A DNA stretch of 64,000 nt from Sinomicrobium weinanense (GCF_018863395.1 NZ_JAHKRR010000009.1:62001-126000), one strand, 5' to 3'; counted from the first letter of the stretch, positions 16,933-26,660 are shown. Made by a program: numbers and translations. Notes: generated by a model from the letters alone, not told the origin.

Positions 16933-17316
16933 TTACAATTCCGATTGTTGTTTATGGTTGTGCCGGTGCAGGGTCATTTCTATGGTCACCATTTCCACAT
17001 TACCCCCGATCGGAGGGTTGATCTTGGATACTTCTACCGTAGCTTCCTCCGCTATGGGGATCTCGTTAAAAATACGGTCCAGGATACGCTTGGAGACATG
17101 CTCCAGCAATTTGGACCGGATGGCCATTTCTTCTTTTACGATACGGTTTATATGTACATAATCTACAGTATCCTTTAAATTGTCGGTTCCTGCGGAAGGT
17201 TGCAGGTTGGCCTTCACAGAGACATCCACGCGGTAGTCACTGCCTATTTTTCCCTCTTCAACCAGGCACCCGTGGTATGCATAGACCCGGATATTTGTCA
17301 ACTTGATGATTCCCAT
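16933..17316 (-). CDS. folB: Dihydroneopterin aldolase
   Basis: Folate pathway enzyme that cleaves 7,8-dihydroneopterin to 6-hydroxymethyl-dihydropterin and glycolaldehyde. 127 residues: IKLTNIRVYAYHGCLVEEGKIGSDY (active-site Tyr/His/Glu region), DTVDYVHINRIV, LLEHVSKRI and the C-terminal VSKINPPIGGNVEMVTIEM, all typical. Lies divergent to glnS with a large inverted repeat between them. Confidence 0.93.
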   Translation of the reverse strand: MGIIKLTNIRVYAYHGCLVEEGKIGSDYRVDVSVKANLQPSAGTDNLKDTVDYVHINRIVKEEMAIRSKLLEHVSKRILDRIFNEIPIAEEATVEVSKINPPIGGNVEMVTIEMTLHRHNHKQQSEL

Positions 17317-17381
17317 TGTCTTTTAATCAAAGTGCAAAAGTAGTTCTATTAATAATAAACACAAAGCGATGTTGATCTGTT

Positions 17382-17468
17382 AACACCCCCCTGGCCCCCC
17401 TCAAGGGGGGAACTTTATCTGTTTTAAAAGAATTTTATTTCCCCCTTGAGGGGGGCCAGGGGGGTGTT
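17382..17468. repeat. GC-rich inverted-repeat element, copy 1
   Basis: Two arms of about 31 bases (17382-17412 and 17438-17468) begin AACACCCCCCTGGCCCCCC and are near-perfect reverse complements around an AT-rich loop of 25 bases. Each arm also contains its own small C-run/G-run hairpin. A second copy lies at 34821-34906. Both sit between divergent genes, so it is not a terminator for either; a non-autonomous mobile element is plausible. Confidence 0.85.
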
Positions 17469-17547
17469 CTCCCATCAAACCATAATTTTAAAATCTGTCA
17501 CCTTCATTTTTTATCTTCTAACGCTTTAACCCCTAAACTCTTTAGCT

Positions 17548-17556
17548 TATTTTTGC
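17548..17556 (+). promoter_or_regulatory. -7 promoter box for glnS
   Basis: TATTTTTGC matches TAnnTTTGC and lies 22 bases before the glnS ATG. Confidence 0.6.
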
Positions 17557-17577
17557 AACAAAAGAACAGGAAGCACC

Positions 17578-19263
17578 ATGTCGGAAAAAGAAAGATCACT
17601 CAATTTTTTAGAGCACATTATCGAGGAAGACATCAGGGAAGGTTTCCCCAAGGACAACCTCCGGTTTCGTTTTCCTCCGGAACCCAACGGATACCTGCAC
17701 ATAGGGCACGCCAGCTCCATATGCCTCAATTTCGGGCTTGGGCAGGAATATAATGCCCCTGTAAACCTTCGGTTCGACGATACCAATCCCGCAAAGGAAG
17801 AACAGGAATATGTGGATGCCATAAAAAGGGATGTGGAATGGCTCGGGTATAAGTGGGACACAGAATGTTATGCTTCCGATTATTTTCAGCAATTGTATAA
17901 CTGGGCTGTGGAACTCATCAAAAATGGGAAAGCCTATGTAGATAGCCAGACCTCCGAAGAGATCGCCGCACAAAAAGGAACTCCGACCAAAGCAGGAGAG
18001 GAAAGCCCTTACCGCAATCGTTCGGTAGAGGAGAACCTGGAACTTTTTGAACGCATGCGCAAGGGTGAGTTCGAATCCGGTACACATGTACTGAGGGCTA
18101 AGATAGACATGGCCTCTTCCAACATGCTGATGCGCGACCCGATAATGTATCGTATACTGCACAAAAAACATCACAGAACAAATAATGACTGGCCCATATA
18201 CCCGATGTATGACTGGACACATGGCGAAAGCGATTATATCGAAGGTGTATCCCACTCGTTCTGTACCCTCGAATTTGCCATGCACAGGGAGCTCTACGAG
18301 TGGTTCCTGGACAATGTATATGAAAACGGCAGGGTAAAGCCGAAACAACGCGAGTTTGCCCGGAGGAACCTGAGCCATACTGTGGTTAGTAAACGAAAGT
18401 TGTTGCAACTCGTAAAAGAAGGCGTGGTCAACGGTTGGGACGACCCGAGGATGCCCACCATTTCCGGTTTGCGGAGAAGGGGGTATACCGCAGAGTCCAT
18501 ACGCAATTTTGCAAAGACCATAGGAATAGCAAAACGGGAAAACCTTATCGATGTTTCCCTGCTTGAATTTCACGTCAGGGAAGACCTGAACAAAAAAGCA
18601 CCCCGGGTAATGGCTGTACTTGATCCGGTTAAAGTGGTCATCACCAATTATCCCGAAGACCAGGAAGAATGGCTGGATGCCGAAAACAACCCGGAGGATG
18701 AGAGTGCCGGGCATAGAAAGGTGCCGTTTTCCAGGGAAATTTACATCGAAAGGGAAGATTTCCGGGAAGAGGCCAACAGGAAGTTTTTCCGCCTGAAATT
18801 GGGTGGAGAAGTGCGGCTTAAAAATGCTTATATCATCAAGGCCGAAGACTGTGTTAAGGACAGTGAAGGCCATATCACCGAAATACACTGCACCTACGAT
18901 CCGTTGAGCAAAAGCGGCAGCGGAACGGAAGAAAGCATGCGAAAGGTAAAGGGAACGCTCCACTGGGTGTCCGTAAAGCATGCCATAGAAGCCGAAGTAC
19001 GCATATATGACAGGTTGTTTACCGACCCTGAACCCGATGCCCACAAGGACAGGGACTTTATGGAATTTGTAAATCCGGATTCCCTGGAGGTGAGCAAAGG
19101 ATACCTGGAACCATCGTTAAAAGATGCCGGAGTAGAGGAGCGATATCAGTTTCAACGGATCGGCTATTTTTGTGTGGATAAGGATTCTGAACCCGGAAAA
19201 CTGGTGTTTAACAAAACCGTGGGACTACGGGATACCTGGGCGAAGTTAGAGGATAAAAAGTAG
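17578..19263 (+). CDS. glnS: Glutaminyl-tRNA synthetase
   Basis: Class I synthetase that charges tRNA-Gln directly. 561 residues with RFPPEPNGYLHIGHASSICLNFG (HIGH at 41-44), RFDDTNPAKE, VVSKRKLLQL (KMSKS equivalent) and a C-terminal beta-barrel anticodon-binding region. RFDDTNP, rather than the RIEDTD of GluRS, confirms glutaminyl type. gltX is also in the window, so both enzymes are present and the indirect GatCAB route is not required for Gln. Confidence 0.97.
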   Translation: MSEKERSLNFLEHIIEEDIREGFPKDNLRFRFPPEPNGYLHIGHASSICLNFGLGQEYNAPVNLRFDDTNPAKEEQEYVDAIKRDVEWLGYKWDTECYASDYFQQLYNWAVELIKNGKAYVDSQTSEEIAAQKGTPTKAGEESPYRNRSVEENLELFERMRKGEFESGTHVLRAKIDMASSNMLMRDPIMYRILHKKHHRTNNDWPIYPMYDWTHGESDYIEGVSHSFCTLEFAMHRELYEWFLDNVYENGRVKPKQREFARRNLSHTVVSKRKLLQLVKEGVVNGWDDPRMPTISGLRRRGYTAESIRNFAKTIGIAKRENLIDVSLLEFHVREDLNKKAPRVMAVLDPVKVVITNYPEDQEEWLDAENNPEDESAGHRKVPFSREIYIEREDFREEANRKFFRLKLGGEVRLKNAYIIKAEDCVKDSEGHITEIHCTYDPLSKSGSGTEESMRKVKGTLHWVSVKHAIEAEVRIYDRLFTDPEPDAHKDRDFMEFVNPDSLEVSKGYLEPSLKDAGVEERYQFQRIGYFCVDKDSEPGKLVFNKTVGLRDTWAKLEDKK

Positions 19264-19281
19264 GTGAGTTACCCCTTAAAT

Positions 19282-19701
19282 TTAAATAGAAACAATTTTC
19301 TCCATAATAAGTTCGGATTGCGTCGTAGTACGGAATCCGAACTTTTTGTATAATCCGTGGGCATCGAGTGTTTTTAATCCCCATTTTTCTACGTCGCGGA
19401 GTTCCTGATGCTGCATAATGTGTTCCATGAGCAACCTGCTCAGTCCTTTTTTTCGGTACCCGTGAATGATAAATACATCCATGACCCAGGCAAATACCGC
19501 ATAGTCTGTTACAATGCGGGCAAAACCAACCTGTTTGCCTTCCGGAGTATAGACACCAAAGCAGAGGGAGTTGGCAATAGATTTTTCGACAATGTTGCGA
19601 TCCCTGCCTTTGGCCCAGTATGATTTGTTTTTCAGAAAATCTTCAATAAGATCGATGTCCAGTTTGGATTTGTCCGTAGAAACTGAAAAGGAACTTTGCA
19701 T
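19282..19701 (-). CDS. GNAT acetyltransferase
   Basis: 139 residues with the GNAT acetyl-CoA loop HGYRKKGLSRLLMEHIM and VGFARIVTDYAVFAWVMDVFI before it. The C-terminal GLYKKFGFRTTTQSELIMEK is the typical last strand. This arrangement (short, N-terminal SYWAKGRDR) resembles small acetyltransferases of unknown substrate. Convergent with glnS with 18 bases between stops. Confidence 0.85.
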   Translation of the reverse strand: MQSSFSVSTDKSKLDIDLIEDFLKNKSYWAKGRDRNIVEKSIANSLCFGVYTPEGKQVGFARIVTDYAVFAWVMDVFIIHGYRKKGLSRLLMEHIMQHQELRDVEKWGLKTLDAHGLYKKFGFRTTTQSELIMEKIVSI

Positions 19702-19923
19702 GACAATAGGGTATTTAAAAGGTTTATGGTCTTATGGAAAAGTATATAGATTTCTTATTATATATAAAAATTATGATTTGCAGATACTGTATCACTATTT
19801 ATAATCAAAAACGACCTTTTCAGAACGCGTATAAGAAAAGATCGTTTTTTGATAGGAGTAAGATACCTTTTTTTATCCGAAAAGGCAGGAGAGGCTTTTA
19901 TTTTAACGTTTTGCTATGGTTTA
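19702..19923. other. Intergenic gap with one terminator
   Basis: AT-rich 222 bases between the GNAT start and the SPFH stop. Apart from the hairpin at 19808-19848 I see nothing that supports a gene. Confidence 0.5.
19808..19848 (-). terminator. Terminator of the SPFH gene (hairpin usable on both strands)
   Basis: Arms AAAACGACCTTTTC and GAAAAGATCGTTTT pair with one mismatch around a 13-base loop. T-runs follow on both strands. It lies 76 bases beyond the SPFH stop, and no plus-strand gene ends nearby. Confidence 0.6.
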
Positions 19924-20865
19924 TCAGGAATTCCCTGATTTGTCGTCTCCTTTTTTCCGTGACTGCTTTTTCATGGCCTCTCCAAGTTGATTGCTGGTGG
20001 TAAAGGCGGCCACCATATTGTTGAGCATATCCGTTCCTGCCTGTGGCGAATTGGGTAGGAGAATAAGATTGCTGTTGGTTTCTTCTCCTATCGATTGTAA
20101 AGTGTCGTAATGTTGTGTTACCACAATTAAGGCAGAAGCCTCCTGGGAGTTTATACCTACCTTGTTAAGGACTTCCACAGATTCTTCCAGTCCGCGGGCA
20201 ATTTCCCTTCGTTGGTCGGCAATACCCTGTCCCTGTAATCGCTTGCTTTCGGCTTCGGCCTTGGCCTTTTCCACGATACGGATACGTTCGGCATCACCGT
20301 CGAACTGGGCGGCGATCTTTTCGCGTTCTGCAGCGTTGATACGGTTCATGGCAGCTTTTACCTGTGCGTCGGGGTCAATGTCGGTAACCAGGGTTTTGAT
20401 GATGTCATAACCGTAATCCAGCATGGCTTCCTGTAATTCTCCTTTTACGGCTATGGCGATGTCGTCTTTTTTTACGAAAACATCGTCGAGCTTCATCTTC
20501 GGAACTTCGGCCCGGACCACATCAAAGACATAGCTTGTGATCTGGTCGTGGGGATATTCCAGTTTATAGAAGGCTTCATAAACCTTGTCGCGTATTACCA
20601 CATATTGTACGGATACCTTCAGTTTTACAAAAACATCGTCGAGGGTTTTGGTCTCCACAATAACGTCGAGCTGTTGTATCTTCAGGCTCAGTCTTCCCGA
20701 GATCCGGTCTACTATCGGAATTTTTAATTGAAAACCGGAGTGTCGTATGCTGTTAAACCGGCCAAAACGTTCCACAACGGCCGCAGTCTGTTGTTTCACT
20801 ATAAAAATAGCCGAGATAAGGATGATCAGCCCAAAAAAGATCACCGGGTAAATAATGTAACTCAT
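19924..20865 (-). CDS. SPFH/band-7 membrane protein (stomatin/paraslipin type)
   Basis: 313 residues. One N-terminal transmembrane helix (about 4-23), then the SPFH domain beginning VKQQTAAVVERFGRF and running through LDDVFVKLKVSVQYVV and DDIAIAVKGELQEAMLDYGYDI. A charged alanine/glutamate helix (INAAEREKIAAQFDGDAERIRIVEKAKAEAESKR) follows, the oligomerising coiled coil. These proteins form rings at the membrane, often supporting proteases; no NfeD or FtsH gene is adjacent. The C-terminal tail is basic and disordered. Confidence 0.88.
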   Translation of the reverse strand: MSYIIYPVIFFGLIILISAIFIVKQQTAAVVERFGRFNSIRHSGFQLKIPIVDRISGRLSLKIQQLDVIVETKTLDDVFVKLKVSVQYVVIRDKVYEAFYKLEYPHDQITSYVFDVVRAEVPKMKLDDVFVKKDDIAIAVKGELQEAMLDYGYDIIKTLVTDIDPDAQVKAAMNRINAAEREKIAAQFDGDAERIRIVEKAKAEAESKRLQGQGIADQRREIARGLEESVEVLNKVGINSQEASALIVVTQHYDTLQSIGEETNSNLILLPNSPQAGTDMLNNMVAAFTTSNQLGEAMKKQSRKKGDDKSGNS

Positions 20866-20907
20866 AGGATTTGCTTTTTAACAGGTTAATTGTTTGGTGA
20901 ATATACG

Positions 20908-20944
20908 TAAAAAAACCTCATAGGTTTTTAGACCTGTGAGGTTT
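20908..20944 (-). terminator. Intrinsic terminator of gltX
   Basis: Minus strand: AAACCTCA pairs with TGAGGTTT, with an inner AGGT/ACCT stem, and is followed by seven T residues. It lies 30 bases beyond the gltX stop. Confidence 0.8.
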
Positions 20945-20973
20945 ATAAAAGTAAAATATGTTAAAAATAGTTT

Positions 20974-22494
20974 TTAATGCTGTTCGAGAATTTTTACAGC
21001 CTTTTCTATACGGTTCACAGTTTCTTCCCTGCCCAGGATCTCGGTGATATCAAAAATATGCGGCCCTTTCATTTCACCAACGAGTGCCAGTCGCAACGGA
21101 GGCATAATCTGTCCGAAGCCCAGTTCATTGTCTGCTATCCATGTTTTTACGGATTCCTCGGTTTTGGAAGATGAAAAGTCGGTGACTTTTTCCAGGATTT
21201 CAATGAGCTGTCTCATAAGATCGGCCGTATTTTCCTTCCATTGTTTCTTGGCTGCTTTTTCGTTATAGGATACCGGCGCTTCAAAAAAGAAGGAAGCCTG
21301 CTCCCACAGATCGCTGACAAATGTGGCTCGTTCCTTGACCAGCGAAACAATACGGGGCAGGGGCAAAGAGGTATTGATACCTTTGGATTGCAATAACGCT
21401 GCAAAAGCACTGCTCAGGGAAGCATCGTCTTTTTGCTGCAGATAATGATGGTTGAACCATTTGATCTTTTCCGGGTCGAACCTGGCACCGGATTTATTGA
21501 CCCGTTCCACCTCAAAAGACCGGATAAGCTCTTCCTTGCTGAATATTTCCTGTTCCGTACCCGGGTTCCATCCCAGGAGTGCCAGGAAGTTTATCATGGC
21601 TTCCGGGAAATAACCGTCTTCGCGGTATCCACGTGAAACATCCCCGCTTTTGGGGTCTTTCCATTCCAACGGGAAAACCGGGAATCCCAGCTTGTCGCCG
21701 TCCCTTTTGCTCAGCTTTCCTTTTCCGGTGGGTTTGAGGATCAGGGGTAAATGGGCAAATTCAGGAGCATCCCATCCGAACGCCCGGTAGAGGAGAACAT
21801 GGAGTGCCAGGGAAGGCAGCCACTCTTCCCCGCGGATCACATGGGTGATCTCCATCAGGTGGTCATCCACGATATTGGCAAGGTGGTAGGTAGGCATACC
21901 ATCGCCTTTAAAAAGCACCTTGTCGTCGAGGATATTAGTATCTACCGCAATTTCACCGCGGACCATATCTTTCAGCTTCAGGGTTTCGTCCTGGGGAGAT
22001 TTAAACCGTATGACAAAGTTTTCCCCCGATCCGATCCTCGATTGTACTTCTTCCGGAGAAAGAGAGAGCGAGTTTTTCAACTGCCGGCGGTTCTGCCAGT
22101 TATAGATAAATGTTTTACCTTCTGCTTCGCACGCTTTTCTTTGGGAGTCGAGCTCTTCGGCCGTGTCAAAGGCATAGTAGGCCATACCGCTATCAATGAG
22201 CTGCTCCGCATAACTTTTGTAAAGGTGCTTGCGTTCGCTCTGGCGATAGGGGCCAAACCCCTTGTCCCTGCCTATACCTTCGTCAAAAGGTATTCCACAC
22301 CAGTTCAGGGATTCAACGATATAATCTTCCGCGCCTTCGACATAACGGTTCTGGTCGGTGTCCTCGATCCTGAGAATAAAATCACCACCGTGTTTTTTGG
22401 CAAAGAGGTAATTGAACAATGCGGTGCGGACACCTCCTATATGTAAGGGCCCTGTGGGACTGGGCGCAAAACGTACGCGAACTTTTTTTGTCAT
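20974..22494 (-). CDS. gltX: Glutamyl-tRNA synthetase
   Basis: Charges tRNA-Glu; needed for translation and tetrapyrrole synthesis. 506 residues: VRVRFAPSPTGPLHIGGVRTALFNYLFA (HIGH variant HIGG at 18-21), RIEDTDQNRYVEGA, GKLSKRDGDK (KMSKS loop) and a C-terminal helical anticodon-binding domain. Normal length. Followed by its terminator, so transcribed alone. Confidence 0.97.
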   Translation of the reverse strand: MTKKVRVRFAPSPTGPLHIGGVRTALFNYLFAKKHGGDFILRIEDTDQNRYVEGAEDYIVESLNWCGIPFDEGIGRDKGFGPYRQSERKHLYKSYAEQLIDSGMAYYAFDTAEELDSQRKACEAEGKTFIYNWQNRRQLKNSLSLSPEEVQSRIGSGENFVIRFKSPQDETLKLKDMVRGEIAVDTNILDDKVLFKGDGMPTYHLANIVDDHLMEITHVIRGEEWLPSLALHVLLYRAFGWDAPEFAHLPLILKPTGKGKLSKRDGDKLGFPVFPLEWKDPKSGDVSRGYREDGYFPEAMINFLALLGWNPGTEQEIFSKEELIRSFEVERVNKSGARFDPEKIKWFNHHYLQQKDDASLSSAFAALLQSKGINTSLPLPRIVSLVKERATFVSDLWEQASFFFEAPVSYNEKAAKKQWKENTADLMRQLIEILEKVTDFSSSKTEESVKTWIADNELGFGQIMPPLRLALVGEMKGPHIFDITEILGREETVNRIEKAVKILEQH

Positions 22495-22876
22495 TTTTTC
22501 TACTTTATCTGAATTAAATATACAGGCTGTTGGGCCGGAGCAAATGCATTAAAATGGAGTAATTCAAAGATTCAAGGTTCAAAGTTTCAGGTTATGTATT
22601 TGAAAACCCAACCGGAAAACTGGCAACGGGCAACTGGTCCCTGAGCGGGCAGGTTTTATCCGGTCTTCGGTTTGTTTTGTTATTGCGGGTTACCTGTTTA
22701 TCCTCAAACCCCAAAATTCCCACACCTTCTCACTTTCTCGCACTACCTTCAATCATGCCATGGGTTTGGTCCCGCAAATTTAAGGGTTTCTCCACAAGCG
22801 GCAAATCGCTGTTTGAGAATCGGAAAAAATTGTAACTTTATAAGTTATAATCAAAGGAAATATAAAGGAAGAGGAT
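22495..22876. other. Gene-free gap with TTCAAAG-type low-complexity repeats
   Basis: The 382 bases between gltX and the DUF4175 gene contain repeated TTCAAAG/GGTTCAA words (about 22563-22595), a CAACGGGCAACTGG stretch, and AACTT..AAGTT symmetry near 22831. I see no convincing gene. Similar words occur near 16.9 and 51.3-51.4 kb. Confidence 0.5.
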
Positions 22877-25800
22877 ATGCAACCGCAGCGCGAAAAAGAG
22901 AAGATACAAGGGTTTGGTATCATAAGGCAGAAGCTGGAAACATTCATTAGAAGGTATTATGTCAACGAACTGATCAAGGGAGCCCTGCTGTTTACGGCTA
23001 TCGGGTTGCTGTACCTGATATTTACGTTACTCGTGGAACATTTCCTGTGGCTGGGCCGGGGAGGCCGCGCTGTATTATTCTGGCTGTTTTTTGGAGTGGC
23101 TGTTTTTCTTTTGTATCGCTTTATCGCCGTTCCCCTGTTTAAATTGTTTCGTATTCAAAAGGGGATCAGTCATGAAGAAGCCTCCCGAATTATCGGAAAC
23201 CATTTTCCTGAAGTAGGGGATAAACTGTTGAATGTACTCCAGCTTTCCGGCAATAGTTCCGAAGAAAATAAGAATGAATTGCTCGTTGCAAGTATAGAGC
23301 AGAAATCGGCAGAATTGCAGCCATTTCCGTTTCATATCGCTGTTGATATAAAAAAGAACCTTCACTACGCAAAGTATGCGCTTATCCCCATAGTTATCAT
23401 TTTGTTGGTATGGGTAAGCGGAAATATTAATTGGTTTTCAGATAGTTATAATCGTGTGGTACATTATCAGTCCGCATTTGAACCTCCCGCACCTTTTCAG
23501 TTTTTTGTGGTCAACAATACGTTGAGCGCTATCGAAGGAAAACCGTTCGAAATACAGGTAAGGACAACGGGTGATGTGGTTCCGGAAGATGTAGAGATAC
23601 ATTACGGAGAAGAAACCTATTTTATGCAAAAGGAGGGCCCCGGGAATTTCAACTACGTTTTTAAACGACCTGATAAAAGTGTTGATTTTTATTTGTCCGC
23701 AAATGATGTGCAATCCCGCCCTTATCGACTGGAAATTGTAAACGCCCCCGCCATGACCGGTTTTGAAATGTACCTGAATTACCCGGCCTATCTGAAAATG
23801 AGTCCTGATACACTCACAGGGACAGGAAATGCCACAGTACCGGAGGGAACAAAGATCACCTGGAAGCTCAATACCGAAAACGCAGAAAAAGTAAACTGGA
23901 TCTCCAAAGACTCAGCCGCATCGTTTAAAGAGATCAGCCGTAATGGAAAAGAGGCCGGGTTTGAATGGTCCGCAAGGGTGTACCGGGACACCGATTATGA
24001 AATAAGCACAGGCAGTACCGATCTGCCCGATTATGAATCCCTGGGTTTTGGTATTGTTGTGATCAAGGATGAATATCCGGAAATAGAAGTAAAGGAAGTC
24101 CGGGATTCCCTTTCGGTCTCCTCAACCAATTTCGCAGGCCAGATTTCGGATGATAACGGGTTTTACGGCCTTAAAATGGTCTATTATCCGGAGAACAAGG
24201 AAGAGCAGAGATCTGAAAAAAAGATCAATATCAATACTTCGGGAAACGTAGACCGGTTTATAGATATCTTTCCAGGCAAGCTCTCTTTGGAAGAAGGGCT
24301 GAGTTATACCGTCTTTTTTGAAGTAACGGACAATGACGCATTGAGAGGAGGGAAGTCCGCAAGGTCCGGCTTGTTTACTTATCGGGTGCGTACCGGGGAA
24401 GAAATAGAACGGGAGCAGTTGCAACAGCAAAAGGGAGCGATCCGTTCGCTCGAAAGATCCCTGGGAAATATGGAAGAACAGCGAAGGGAATTGAACCAGA
24501 TCAATACCCTGAACATGGAGAAAGAAGAGAAGACTTTTAACGACCGCCAGAAGATAGATAATTTCCTGGAGCGACAATTACAACAGGAAAAGACCATGCA
24601 GAAATTCACCAAGGAGTTAAGCGATCATCTGAAGAAATCTCCCGGGGATAAAGAAGATGAAGCGCAGAAAAAATTACTGGAAGAAAGGCTGGAAAGGCAG
24701 AAAGAAGAGATCGATAAAAATGAAAAATTGCTGGAAGAATTAAAAGAACTGACCGATAAACTGAAGCGGGAGGACATGGCCAAACGACTGGAAAAACTGT
24801 CAAAGTCCCAGCAAAACAACAAACGGAACCTGGAGCAGGTGCTGGAACTCACAAAGCGGTATTACGTAACCCAAAAAGCCGAAAAGTTGAGCAGGGAAAT
24901 GGAAAAATTGGGGGAGGAGCAGGAGAAACTATCCGGAGAAAAAAGTGAAAACAGTAGTGAAAAACAGGAAGAACTGAATGAGAAGTTCGATCAATTGAAA
25001 AAAGAATCGGAAGAACTTGAAAAGGAAAACAGCGAACTGAAAAAGCCCATGGAGCTTGGCCGGGATGAGAAAAAAGAACAATCTGTTTCTGAAGAACAGC
25101 AGAAAGCCCTGGAAAACCTGCAAAATGAAAACACCGAAAAAGCCAAGCAGCAACAGCGAAATGCCGGGCAGAAAATGAAACAAATGGCCGGAAAAATGAA
25201 ATCGGCCATGCAATCCGGTTCCGCTTCGGATGATATGGAAGACGCCACCGTGCTACGGCAGATATTAAAAAATGTGGTGGCTTTTTCTTTTGAACAGGAA
25301 GACCTCATGAAGAAGGTAAATGAAATGCGTGAAGACCATCCCTCTTATTCCGTAACGATAAGAAAACAACACGACCTTAAGGAGGCTTTTGAACATATAG
25401 ACGACAGTATTTTTGCCCTGTCATTAAGAAGGCCTGAACTCTCTGAAATGGTAAACAAGGAGATCACTGACGCCCATTTTCATATCGATAAGGCGATCGA
25501 AAGGCTTTCGGAAAATGAGGTTTACAGGGGAGCGTCCAGTCAGCAGTATGCCTTTACCGCTGCCAATAATCTGGCGGCCCTGCTTGGAAATATACTGGAC
25601 AATTTGCAGCAGAATATGGGAATGGGAAAAGGAGACGGAGAGAATGAGATACAATTGCCCGATATTATACAGAGCCAGGAGCAACTGAATCAACAAATGA
25701 AAGACGCTATGGAGAATACCGAAAAGAAGGGTGAAGAAGGAAAGAAAAATGAAGATGAAAAAACAAATGAAAAAGATGGAGAAGGGCAATCTGAAGAATT

Positions 25801-26203
25801 ATATGAGATCTACAAACAACAGCAAATGCTCAGGCAGGCGATCGAAAAACAACTATCGGATAAATCCGGTGATGGGAACCGGGGAAAAAAGGACAAGCTG
25901 TTGAAGGAAATGGAACAGGTCGAGGATGAGTTATTGAGGGATGGATTTAATGAAAGCACCCTTAAAAAAATGTTGAACTTAAGGCATGAGCTGTTGAAAT
26001 TACAGGATGCCGCCATGGAGCAGGGAGAAGAGAACAGGCGGGAAAGCCATACTAATGAAAAGGGATTTCAGGGAAAGCAGGGCGAGCTTAATCCGGAATT
26101 GGAGGAATATCTGCGTGGGATAGAGATATTAAACAGACAAGTATTACCTTTGCGCCAAATTTATAAAAAGAAGGTAAAAGAATATTTTAAAAAGGATGAT
26201 TAG
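22877..26203 (+). CDS. Large DUF4175 membrane coiled-coil protein
   Basis: 1108 residues. The N-terminal 170 residues hold three hydrophobic helices (about 35-56, 65-87 and 168-186). A beta-rich, Ig-like extracytoplasmic section follows (about 200-510, with VVNNTLSAIEGKPFEIQVRTTGD). From about 515 to 1000 the protein is almost entirely charged coiled coil (QQQKGAIRSLERSL and many E/K/Q heptads). The family DUF4175 is widespread in Bacteroidota and its role is not known; membrane-anchored structural or envelope function is an inference. Its stop overlaps ybeY by 8 bases, so the two are translationally coupled. Confidence 0.85.
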   Translation: MQPQREKEKIQGFGIIRQKLETFIRRYYVNELIKGALLFTAIGLLYLIFTLLVEHFLWLGRGGRAVLFWLFFGVAVFLLYRFIAVPLFKLFRIQKGISHEEASRIIGNHFPEVGDKLLNVLQLSGNSSEENKNELLVASIEQKSAELQPFPFHIAVDIKKNLHYAKYALIPIVIILLVWVSGNINWFSDSYNRVVHYQSAFEPPAPFQFFVVNNTLSAIEGKPFEIQVRTTGDVVPEDVEIHYGEETYFMQKEGPGNFNYVFKRPDKSVDFYLSANDVQSRPYRLEIVNAPAMTGFEMYLNYPAYLKMSPDTLTGTGNATVPEGTKITWKLNTENAEKVNWISKDSAASFKEISRNGKEAGFEWSARVYRDTDYEISTGSTDLPDYESLGFGIVVIKDEYPEIEVKEVRDSLSVSSTNFAGQISDDNGFYGLKMVYYPENKEEQRSEKKININTSGNVDRFIDIFPGKLSLEEGLSYTVFFEVTDNDALRGGKSARSGLFTYRVRTGEEIEREQLQQQKGAIRSLERSLGNMEEQRRELNQINTLNMEKEEKTFNDRQKIDNFLERQLQQEKTMQKFTKELSDHLKKSPGDKEDEAQKKLLEERLERQKEEIDKNEKLLEELKELTDKLKREDMAKRLEKLSKSQQNNKRNLEQVLELTKRYYVTQKAEKLSREMEKLGEEQEKLSGEKSENSSEKQEELNEKFDQLKKESEELEKENSELKKPMELGRDEKKEQSVSEEQQKALENLQNENTEKAKQQQRNAGQKMKQMAGKMKSAMQSGSASDDMEDATVLRQILKNVVAFSFEQEDLMKKVNEMREDHPSYSVTIRKQHDLKEAFEHIDDSIFALSLRRPELSEMVNKEITDAHFHIDKAIERLSENEVYRGASSQQYAFTAANNLAALLGNILDNLQQNMGMGKGDGENEIQLPDIIQSQEQLNQQMKDAMENTEKKGEEGKKNEDEKTNEKDGEGQSEELYEIYKQQQMLRQAIEKQLSDKSGDGNRGKKDKLLKEMEQVEDELLRDGFNESTLKKMLNLRHELLKLQDAAMEQGEENRRESHTNEKGFQGKQGELNPELEEYLRGIEILNRQVLPLRQIYKKKVKEYFKKDD

Positions 26204-26660
26204 CTTTCACTACGAACTCGATTTCCGGTTGGAGGATGAGGATAAATATGCAGACTGGATAGAAAGGGTGATCACCTCCGAAGGAAAAGAAACAGGCGGG
26301 GTGAGTTATATCTTTTGCGACGATGAATACCTGTACAGCCTCAACACAAAATACCTGGATCACGACACCCTGACCGATATTATCAGTTTTGATTATACCG
26401 AGGGTAAGCGTATACATGGAGATGTATATATTTCTGTGGAAAGGGTCAGAGACAATGCCGGTGATTTCGGAGTTGATTTTGAAGAAGAATTAAAAAGAGT
26501 GATGGTGCACGGCATATTGCACTACTGTGGATACAAGGATAAATCTGAAGAGGAGGCCGCCGGAATGCGGGCTAAGGAAGAAGAAAAAATGAAAATGTTC
26601 CACGTGGAACATTTCCCTCGGCTCCGTTCGGGAACCGGAAAAGGGGAAGAGGAAAATTAA
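26196..26660 (+). CDS. ybeY: Endoribonuclease YbeY (rRNA maturation)
   Basis: Zinc endoribonuclease needed for 16S rRNA 3'-end processing. 154 residues; metal motif HGILHYCGYKD (H105, H109, with D115 as third ligand where other bacteria have His). The core ends near residue 132. The last 20 residues are odd: FHVEH (135-139) is encoded by a parS site, and PRLRSGTG (141-148) by a copy of the intergenic CTCGGCTCCG..CGGGAACCGG repeat. The C-terminal extension thus appears to have been made from DNA-level elements and is unlikely to be needed for catalysis. Starts inside the end of the DUF4175 gene. Confidence 0.93.
   Translation: MISFHYELDFRLEDEDKYADWIERVITSEGKETGGVSYIFCDDEYLYSLNTKYLDHDTLTDIISFDYTEGKRIHGDVYISVERVRDNAGDFGVDFEEELKRVMVHGILHYCGYKDKSEEEAAGMRAKEEEKMKMFHVEHFPRLRSGTGKGEEEN
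26596..26611. other. parS: parS-like ParB-binding site 1
   Basis: TGTTCCACGTGGAACA, a perfect 16-base palindrome matching the parS consensus TGTTNCACGTGNAACA. It lies in the ybeY coding end. Confidence 0.85.

Noticed and set aside
17382-17468. Reading the GC-rich inverted repeat as a terminator
   Set aside because: The genes on both sides are transcribed away from it, and there is no T-run.
21625-21640. A parS-like TATCCACGTGAAACA inside gltX
   Set aside because: It matches only one half-site well (three mismatches), and the codons around it encode a conserved GluRS segment, so it is best read as chance.
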